The notes beneath the pieces are model-generated. The model was not told the DNA's origin, ran no database searches, and was given only the letters and a program-made list of their open reading frames with translations. 11,204 bases of DNA, taken from positions 1 through 11,204 of the forward strand of contig DGSN01000045.1 in the NCBI GenBank assembly GCA_002393575.1, given 5' to 3'. The first letter of the stretch is position 1. Every line of letters starts with the position of its first letter. Below, piece after piece: positions 6,632 to 11,204 of this stretch. The stretch comes from Prevotellaceae bacterium UBA4361 (GTDB taxonomy: Bacteria; Bacteroidota; Bacteroidia; Bacteroidales; Bacteroidaceae). Position numbers and translations under genes: made by a program.

Positions 6632-7879
6632 CTATTTGATTGTCAGCATTTCCCTGTTCTTGAAAGCCTCGTAGCCACTGGTGATGACTTGTTCGCCTGG
6701 TTCGAGTCCTTCAAGGACTTCGTAGAACTTCGGGTTCTGGCGACCGATGCGGATGTTGCGGCGATAGGCATGGCGACCATCGGCATCGAGCACGAACACC
6801 CAACTGCCACCTGTGACGGAGAAGAACGTACCTTTGGGAATGAGAGTGGCTTGCTTCGACTCGCCCAACTGCAAGTCGAGGTAGTAGGTCTGTCCGTTGC
6901 GGATGCGGTCGGGACGCTTGCCGTGGAACAAAAACTCTACGCGGAAGGAGCCGTTGCGCACTTCGGGAAACACCTTGCGCACACGCAGCTGGTAGCTTTG
7001 TCCGTTGCGCTCGTAGTTGGCGATGAGCCCTGGTCGCACGCGGTCGATGTAGTGCTCATCCACGCTTGCAATGACCTTGTAGTCGGAGAGGTCGTTGAGC
7101 TGCCCGATTTTGCTGCCAGCCCCCACGTTCTGCCCCAGCTCCACATCGAGCAAGCCGATTTCGCCGTCGGCAGGGCTGCACACGTTGAGCTTTGCCTTTC
7201 GCTCACGGATGAGAACGAGGTTCTGGCGCATATTGTCGAGGTTTTCGCGCAGTTGCTCCACTTGCGAGGAACGGTAGATGCTGTCCTGGTCGAGGCGCTG
7301 GAGGATGAGCCGCTGCTTCTTCTTGGCAAGCTGGTATTCCTCCTTGGCTTGCAGGTATTCCTCGCGGGTGTTGAGCTGTTCCTTGAAGAGCCGTTCCTGC
7401 TGCTGGAAGCTGCGCTGCTTGCGGCTCACGTCAAGGTCAAGTTGGAGAAGTTCCTGACGGTTGTTGAGTCGGTCTTGCTCCATCGTAATTTGCGTGTTGC
7501 GGAGGAAGTTCTGCTTCTCGGCAAGATTGGCTTCGGCATTGAGGATTTCGAGGTCGAGATGGGCGTTGGAGAGTCGGATGAGGACATCGCCTTTCTTCAC
7601 TCGTGCCCCTTCCTCCACCACTCGCTCCATGACGATGCCGCCTTCCTGCGGACAGATTTGGATGGTGGAGATGGGTTGCACCTGTCCATCGAGACGGACG
7701 AAATCGTCGAATCGCCCTGTCTGTACCAGTCCGATGTTGAGGTTCCGACGTTCCACGGTGAGTGTCTTGCCGATGTCAGAGAAGGAGAGCCAGATGCAAG
7801 CACCGATGAAGAGGACGATGGCTGCGATATAGGGAGCAAAGCGACGTAGCTTGCTTTTGGGTTCAAGAGGTGTATCCAT
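6632..7879 (-). CDS. Periplasmic adaptor subunit, HlyD/MacA family
   Basis: This 415-residue membrane-fusion protein would bridge the inner-membrane ABC permeases to the TolC-like channel. A cytoplasmic basic N-terminus is followed by one membrane anchor (residues about 14-34). The first half of a lipoyl/biotinyl-like domain lies at about 70-105 (PQEGGIVMERVVEEGARVKKGDVL). A long charged, glutamine-rich alpha-helical hairpin spans about 105-235. The second lipoyl half follows (SPADGEIGLLDVELGQNVGAG), then a beta-barrel and a C-terminal membrane-proximal domain with GLEPGEQVITSGYEAF. The order and length match MacA/HlyD-type adaptors of ABC systems. The ATG at 7879 lies 17 bp inside the end of the TolC-like gene, so the two are translationally coupled. 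It has no lipobox and is anchored by its N-terminal helix. Confidence 0.96.
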   Translation of the reverse strand: MDTPLEPKSKLRRFAPYIAAIVLFIGACIWLSFSDIGKTLTVERRNLNIGLVQTGRFDDFVRLDGQVQPISTIQICPQEGGIVMERVVEEGARVKKGDVLIRLSNAHLDLEILNAEANLAEKQNFLRNTQITMEQDRLNNRQELLQLDLDVSRKQRSFQQQERLFKEQLNTREEYLQAKEEYQLAKKKQRLILQRLDQDSIYRSSQVEQLRENLDNMRQNLVLIRERKAKLNVCSPADGEIGLLDVELGQNVGAGSKIGQLNDLSDYKVIASVDEHYIDRVRPGLIANYERNGQSYQLRVRKVFPEVRNGSFRVEFLFHGKRPDRIRNGQTYYLDLQLGESKQATLIPKGTFFSVTGGSWVFVLDADGRHAYRRNIRIGRQNPKFYEVLEGLEPGEQVITSGYEAFKNREMLTIK

Positions 7880-9302
7880 ATTGCTTGAGTGTTCTTTTTT
7901 TCAGAATCAAAAGGAGGCGTTGCTGAAGAAGGCTGATGCGCGTCTGCTGAAGGGTGCGGACAGCCGTTTGGAGATGCAGGAAGGAGGAAAGCCCTTCCTC
8001 ATACTGACGCAGGATGACCTGCTGGGCGATGCTGTCGGCAAGGAGTTTCTGCTGGTATTTTTCGATTTCCTTTTGGCAAGCCTCCACGTCGAGACAAGCC
8101 TTTGTGCAGTCGATTTGCAGTTGTCGCAGGGTTTCTTCCTGTTCCCATCGGGCAAGGGTGAGTTCGCGCTTGCTGCGACGGAGAGAACTGACTCGCGAGA
8201 GTTGGTCCCAGAGGGGAATACTGATGCCCGTACTAATGGACGAGCCCAAATTGTCGTGCCATTGCTTGCCGAAGCGCGTGGGTTCTACTCCTTTTTCAAA
8301 GCTGCGGTGGTAACCCGTACTCACTCCCCCACTGATGGACAGCGAAGGGAAGAAGGATGCCCGCGCCTGTTTGACTGACAGCTCTGCACTCTTCACTCGC
8401 ATACGAGCTGCCACGGCTATGGGATGAGTGTTGGTGAATGAAGAATGAGGAATGAAGAATGAAGAATCGGCTTCGCCCAATGAAGAATGGACTTCGTCGA
8501 ATGAAGAATGGGCTTCGCCGAATGAAGAATCAAGAATGAAGAATGAAGAATCTATTTTACTCTGCTCATGGGATGAGTTATTTTCATTATTCATTCTTAA
8601 TTCTTCATTCTTCATTTTCCTTTCTTCATTCTTAATTCTTAATTCTTCATTTACACAGCCCATCGTTTTCTTCAAGTCGAGCATGGCTTGCTTGTATTGG
8701 TTCTCACATTGCAAGCAGGAGAGTTCGTCTTCAGCCACTTGCGACTCGGATTGGGCGATGTCGGATTTTCCTTTCAGTCCCAACTCCATCTGCACTTGCA
8801 CTTTGCGCAGTAGCGCACGGCTGTCGTTCAGCTTCTGCTGATACAACTGCCGACTCTCTTGGTAATAGAGTGCGTTGATGTATGCCTGAATCACTTGCAG
8901 TTCCACGACGATGCGCTGACGTTGCAGTTCGTTGAGCTGACGCTGCTTGTTGAGTTTTGCTTCGCGCAGGGCGATGATGCTTCGTCCGCCGTCCCACAAG
9001 GTCATGCTGGCACTGAGGCTGAAGCCCGTGTTGAGATAGTTCACTGTGTTGTAGATGTTGGTTTCGGGGTCGATGCTGCGTCCCCAACTCAGACTCCCGC
9101 TCGTGCCAGCGCCGATGGTGGGTGTGAAGGCAAGCTTGCTCTGCACTTCTTGGTCGCGAGCCGCCACAATTTGCAGGTTCTGCTGACGGATGACATGGGC
9201 ATGTTGCAGGGCATAGTCGATGCAGTCGTCCATCGTCCAAACCTTCTGTGCCAGGATGTCACTGGAGAAGAAAAAACTGAGTAGAATAATGAAGCATCTC
9301 AT
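7863..9302 (-). CDS. TolC-family outer-membrane efflux protein with a repeat-derived insertion
   Basis: This 479-residue channel subunit would form the outer-membrane exit duct of the tripartite system. A signal peptide is visible (MRCFIILLSFFFSSDILAQ, residues 1-19). Two TolC/OEP repeats follow, each with long alpha-helical segments (about 95-215 and 290-470) and family motifs such as WTMDDCIDYAL, SASMTLWDGG and GISIPLWD. Between the two repeats, residues about 217-289 are a foreign low-complexity stretch rich in NEEL, KNEE and SSFF, translated from AATGAAG repeat DNA. Without it the protein would be about 407 residues, near the family norm. The start is ATG 9302. A TTG at 9329 would lie inside the predicted -7 promoter box and is rejected. 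This is the first gene of the operon and overlaps the adaptor gene by 17 bp. Confidence 0.94.
   Translation of the reverse strand: MRCFIILLSFFFSSDILAQKVWTMDDCIDYALQHAHVIRQQNLQIVAARDQEVQSKLAFTPTIGAGTSGSLSWGRSIDPETNIYNTVNYLNTGFSLSASMTLWDGGRSIIALREAKLNKQRQLNELQRQRIVVELQVIQAYINALYYQESRQLYQQKLNDSRALLRKVQVQMELGLKGKSDIAQSESQVAEDELSCLQCENQYKQAMLDLKKTMGCVNEELRIKNEERKMKNEELRMNNENNSSHEQSKIDSSFFILDSSFGEAHSSFDEVHSSLGEADSSFFIPHSSFTNTHPIAVAARMRVKSAELSVKQARASFFPSLSISGGVSTGYHRSFEKGVEPTRFGKQWHDNLGSSISTGISIPLWDQLSRVSSLRRSKRELTLARWEQEETLRQLQIDCTKACLDVEACQKEIEKYQQKLLADSIAQQVILRQYEEGLSSFLHLQTAVRTLQQTRISLLQQRLLLILKKRTLKQYGYTS
8436..8652. repeat. AATGAAG repeat cluster inside the TolC-like gene
   Basis: The cluster has three parts. 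AATGAAG arrays on the plus strand run from 8436 to about 8550. A roughly 30-bp unique centre follows. Reverse-complement arrays then run from 8583 to 8652, so the whole can fold back on itself. Within the left half are three exact-length 21-bp units (8468-8488, 8489-8509, 8510-8530) of the form GGRCTTCGYCGAATGAAGAAT, each encoding seven residues on the gene strand. The cluster is open in the gene's frame along its entire length. Confidence 0.8.
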
Positions 9303-9326
9303 GACGGTTTTCTTTTTTTCTTGACG

Positions 9327-9358
9327 CAAAATTAGAGGGATTCACCATCATGCGCAAA
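9327..9358 (-). promoter_or_regulatory. Bacteroidetes-type promoter of the transporter operon
   Basis: On the minus strand TTTG (9358-9355) is followed after 20 bases by TAATTTTG (9334-9327), an exact match to the Bacteroides -33/-7 consensus TTTG-N19-21-TAnnTTTG. The predicted transcript starts near 9323, about 20 nt before the ATG at 9302. I saw no GG-N10-GC sigma-54 element in the same interval. Confidence 0.75.
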
Positions 9359-9383
9359 TTTTTCATGTTGTCGGCAGTGAGAT

Positions 9384-9423
9384 TGTCAAATTTTTGGACA
9401 CTTTCCTGTCCAATTATTTGACA
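9384..9423. promoter_or_regulatory. Paired 17-bp dyad operators midway between divergent promoters
   Basis: Site 1 (9384-9400) is TGTCAAATTTTTGGACA and site 2 (9407-9423) is TGTCCAATTATTTGACA. Site 2 is the reverse complement of site 1 with only two central mismatches. Each is itself an imperfect 7-3-7 dyad with TGTC...GACA ends, the form expected for a dimeric Fis-type helix-turn-helix protein. Centres are 23 bp apart. They lie at about -69 and -92 from the operon start and about -67 and -90 from the regulator start. The adjacent response regulator is the obvious candidate ligand; that is inference. Confidence 0.75.
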
Positions 9424-9446
9424 GTTTTCATTTTTCACCTCCGTTT

Positions 9447-9478
9447 CTTGTGCATTCGAGGATGTTTTTTTACTTTTG
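9447..9478 (+). promoter_or_regulatory. Bacteroidetes-type promoter of the regulator-kinase pair
   Basis: CTTG (9447-9450) is followed after 20 bases by TACTTTTG (9471-9478), an exact -7 match and a three-of-four -33 match. Transcription would start near 9482, giving a leader of about 175 nt before the regulator ATG at 9658. The whole inverted repeat at 9497-9644 would then be part of the mRNA. Confidence 0.65.
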
Positions 9479-9496
9479 CCATTGATAAAAATAATG

Positions 9497-9644
9497 AAGA
9501 ATGAAGAACAACGGAAAAAACGGAAAATGAACGGAAAAACGGAAAAGATAGTTTTTGTTTGTTTCATCTGATGATTTCTCAGAAAAGAATAATTTCCGTT
9601 TTTCCGAAAAGTTTCCGTTTTTTCCGTTGTTATTCTTCATTCTT
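9497..9644. repeat. Long inverted repeat in the predicted regulator mRNA leader
   Basis: Three perfect helices stack coaxially: 9497-9508 with 9633-9644 (12 bp), 9509-9526 with 9612-9629 (18 bp) and 9532-9545 with 9593-9606 (14 bp). They are separated by small bulges and closed by a loop of about 47 nt. The arms consist of an AATGAAG unit outside and CGGAAAAA units inside. The 3' base of the stem lies 14 bases before the regulator start codon. It may be a MITE-like repeat, a translational control hairpin, or both. Confidence 0.8.
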
Positions 9645-9657
9645 AATTAAAGAAGCC

Positions 9658-10179
9658 ATGACCTACGGAACTCTCTTGGCGGTGGACGACAACCCCGCCA
9701 TTCTCACAGCATTGCGATACTGCCTAAGCGGTACGTTCGACACCATCCTGACGCTCACCTCGCCACAAGACATACTGGTGACGATGGCAACGGAGGAAAT
9801 CACGATGGTGATACTCGACATGAACTTCTCGACGGGTGTGAACTCGGGACAGGAAGGCTTGTTTTGGCTCAGTACCATTCGCAAGCACCATCCCGACGTG
9901 CCCGTGGTGCTGCTGACTGCCTACGGAGACATCCAGTTGGCGGTGAGGGGGCTGAAAAGCGGTGCGGTGGATTTCATCACCAAACCGTGGGACAATGCGG
10001 AACTGGTGGGAAAACTCATCGGACTATTGGAACAGAAAAACGAAATGGCTACGCTCGACGAAATGGAGGCTGAACACATTCGCCTCGCCATCGACCGCAG
10101 CAAGGGAAACCTCACCATCGCCGCCAAACTGCTCGGCATCTCAAGGCAAACACTCTACAACAAGATGAAGAAACTATAA
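9658..10179 (+). CDS. Response regulator, NtrC-derived: receiver plus Fis-type HTH, no AAA+ domain
   Basis: This 173-residue cytoplasmic regulator would be phosphorylated by the neighbouring kinase and bind DNA. The receiver domain (about 5-125) has the acidic pair D10-D11, phospho-acceptor D54 (VILDMNF), T87 and K109 (TKPWD), so it should be active. The loop after D54 (NFSTGVNSGQEG) is typical of NtrC-like regulators paired with Bacteroidetes efflux operons. A linker of only about 10 residues leads to a Fis-type helix-turn-helix (about 134-173, ending AAKLLGISRQTLYNKMKKL). The central sigma-54-interacting ATPase of NtrC proteins (about 240 residues, GAFTGA motif) is entirely missing. The architecture is therefore that of RegA/PrrA/ActR, though those belong to other phyla. 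The ATG at 9658 is chosen because an upstream in-frame ATG (9559) would read through hairpin DNA. The kinase gene begins 15 bases after the stop. Confidence 0.93.
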   Translation: MTYGTLLAVDDNPAILTALRYCLSGTFDTILTLTSPQDILVTMATEEITMVILDMNFSTGVNSGQEGLFWLSTIRKHHPDVPVVLLTAYGDIQLAVRGLKSGAVDFITKPWDNAELVGKLIGLLEQKNEMATLDEMEAEHIRLAIDRSKGNLTIAAKLLGISRQTLYNKMKKL

Positions 10180-10194
10180 ACACGAAATGCCTTC

Positions 10195-11088
10195 ATGTAT
10201 ATCACACTTATCATCATAGCCATTGCCTTAGTGTTTTATCTGCTGTGGAAGCATCAGCGCAAACTGAAACTGCGGGCTTACTTGATGACGGAATCCATTC
10301 GGAACCGCGACTTCTCGTTCCGTCTCAGTTCGAAGGGACTACTGCCAGGGGAACGCGCCATGCAGGAAAGCCTCTACGACATGGGGCAGGAAGTGCGGAA
10401 ACTCGTGAACCAAAACGAGGTGGAATCGTGGGAAAAACTGACGCGGGTGCTCACGCACGAAATCATGAACTCGGCTGCCCCCATCGCCAGCATCGCCAGC
10501 AGTATGCTCCAACGGCAGGACGTGGTGGGCACACCCTTGGAGGAAGGCATCCGCGCCATCCACTCCACCGCTGCCCGCCTCAACTCGTTCGTGGAGAACT
10601 ATCGGAAAATGTCGGAAGGGCACAAAGCCATGCCTGAGAATGTGGAACTCTCGTCGTTCGTGAAGAACCTGACTGCGCTCTATCCCGACTTGAGTTGGAG
10701 CGTCAAAGTGCCGAACGAATGCATGGTGCGAACGGATGCCTCGATGCTGCACCAAGTGCTGGTCAACATGATTAAAAACGCGGTGGAGGCTGATGCCAAA
10801 AGGGTGGAACTGCGTGTGGAGAAAACGGAAGATGTTCCACGTCAACATCTGCGCCCCACCGAAACGGGAACTCCCAACCATGTGAACATCATCGTGAGCA
10901 ACGACGGCAAACCCATTCCTCCTCATGTGCGCTCCTCGATGTTCGTGCCTTTCTTCACCACGAAAGTCACAGGTCGCGGCATCGGCCTTTCCCTCTCCCG
11001 CCAATTCATCGTGAAGCAAGGCGGCATCCTCGAACTCATGGACACTCCGATACCAAGCTACGTGAGCAGCTTCAGGATTGGGATTTGA
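10195..11088 (+). CDS. Sensor histidine kinase, short form with one membrane segment
   Basis: This 297-residue kinase is the likely partner of the preceding regulator. One N-terminal hydrophobic helix (about 3-18) anchors it, followed by a basic stretch and a motif typical of this group (TESIRNRDFSFRL, 32-44). The H-box LTHEIMNS carries the phospho-acceptor His88. The ATP-binding domain has the N-box NMIKNAVEA (from N191), G1 SNDGKPIP (about 235-242), F-box FVPFFTTK and G2 GRGIGLSLS. The G1 box has Asn-Asp-Gly rather than the common Asp-x-Gly, a variation I recall in this Bacteroidetes family, so activity is still likely. No periplasmic sensor, PAS or HAMP domain is visible. Signal input must come through the membrane helix, the short linker or a partner. 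The 15-bp gap to the regulator gene indicates co-transcription. Confidence 0.94.
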   Translation: MYITLIIIAIALVFYLLWKHQRKLKLRAYLMTESIRNRDFSFRLSSKGLLPGERAMQESLYDMGQEVRKLVNQNEVESWEKLTRVLTHEIMNSAAPIASIASSMLQRQDVVGTPLEEGIRAIHSTAARLNSFVENYRKMSEGHKAMPENVELSSFVKNLTALYPDLSWSVKVPNECMVRTDASMLHQVLVNMIKNAVEADAKRVELRVEKTEDVPRQHLRPTETGTPNHVNIIVSNDGKPIPPHVRSSMFVPFFTTKVTGRGIGLSLSRQFIVKQGGILELMDTPIPSYVSSFRIGI

Positions 11089-11172
11089 AGGAAGAGAGAG
11101 TCAACAACCTTTAGCTCGGCGAAGCCAAATGAACACAAATCTTCACAAAAGCTTTTGAAAAAAGAAAAAACA

Positions 11173-11204
11173 ATGATTATTTACGAAAAATTTACGGTTA
11201 ATTT
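11173..11204 (+). CDS. Possible start of a further gene, cut by the window edge
   Basis: ATG at 11173 opens a frame (MIIYEKFTVN...) that remains open to the end of the window, only ten complete codons. It follows an A-rich stretch of the kind often found ahead of Bacteroidetes start codons. A perfect 12-bp palindrome, CAAAAGCTTTTG, lies upstream at 11146-11157. No family can be assigned and no -7 promoter match is clear in the 84-bp gap after the kinase gene. Confidence 0.4.
   Translation, partial: MIIYEKFTVN

Noticed and set aside
6689..7849. A 386-codon plus-strand ORF opposite the adaptor gene
   Set aside because: It is the antisense shadow of a well-supported HlyD-type gene and has no recognisable domain.
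9303..9383. A sigma-54 promoter ahead of the TolC-like gene, expected from the NtrC-like regulator
   Set aside because: No GG-N10-GC element with the usual TGGCAC/TTGC context was found on the minus strand, while a full TTTG-N20-TAnnTTTG match is present.
9559..9657. N-terminal extension of the response regulator from an ATG at 9559
   Set aside because: The 33 extra residues are translated from the inverted repeat. The receiver domain begins properly at ATG 9658.

Overview
The window looks like chromosomal DNA of a Bacteroidota species, most likely order Bacteroidales and possibly Prevotella or a relative. Three things point there. The promoters match the Bacteroidetes form (TTTG, about 20 bases, TAnnTTTG). 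Start codons lack clear Shine-Dalgarno sequences. Dispersed repeats such as AATGAAG arrays and GC-rich palindromes of the CCCCTCCCT-AGGGAGGGG type fill the intergenic gaps. The genus is an inference from general familiarity and was not tested by any search.

Layout. Positions 1-535 carry no gene. They hold a REP-like palindrome cluster (11-175), a large AT-rich inverted repeat (244-370), an inverted pair of AATGAAG arrays and a GC-rich palindrome. From 9302 down to 536 on the minus strand lies a five-gene transporter operon: a TolC-type outer-membrane protein, an HlyD/MacA-type periplasmic adaptor, a LolD/MacB-type ABC ATPase, and two large FtsX/MacB-type permeases. The intergenic gaps of this operon are packed with repeats, and one repeat cluster has entered the reading frame of the outer-membrane protein. 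A divergent plus-strand pair, 9658-11088, encodes a short response regulator and a membrane histidine kinase. A possible next gene begins at 11173 and runs off the window.

How it works together. The five-gene operon would form a tripartite inner-membrane ABC / adaptor / outer-membrane channel system that exports or extracts a substrate; the substrate cannot be read from the sequence. The two-component pair most likely controls it. The 355-bp divergent region contains one Bacteroidetes-type promoter facing each way and, almost exactly midway between them, two 17-bp dyads that are inverted copies of each other. The regulator has the receiver and Fis-type helix-turn-helix of an NtrC protein but no AAA+ sigma-54 activation domain. 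That fits the absence of a visible sigma-54 promoter and the presence of primary-sigma-type promoters.

The points most worth following are: the symmetric divergent operator/promoter module; the AAA+-less NtrC-derived regulator; a 148-nt hairpin in the predicted leader of the regulator mRNA; repeat DNA translated in frame inside the TolC-like protein and at the start of the second permease; and the near-identical 3' ends of two otherwise diverged permease genes.
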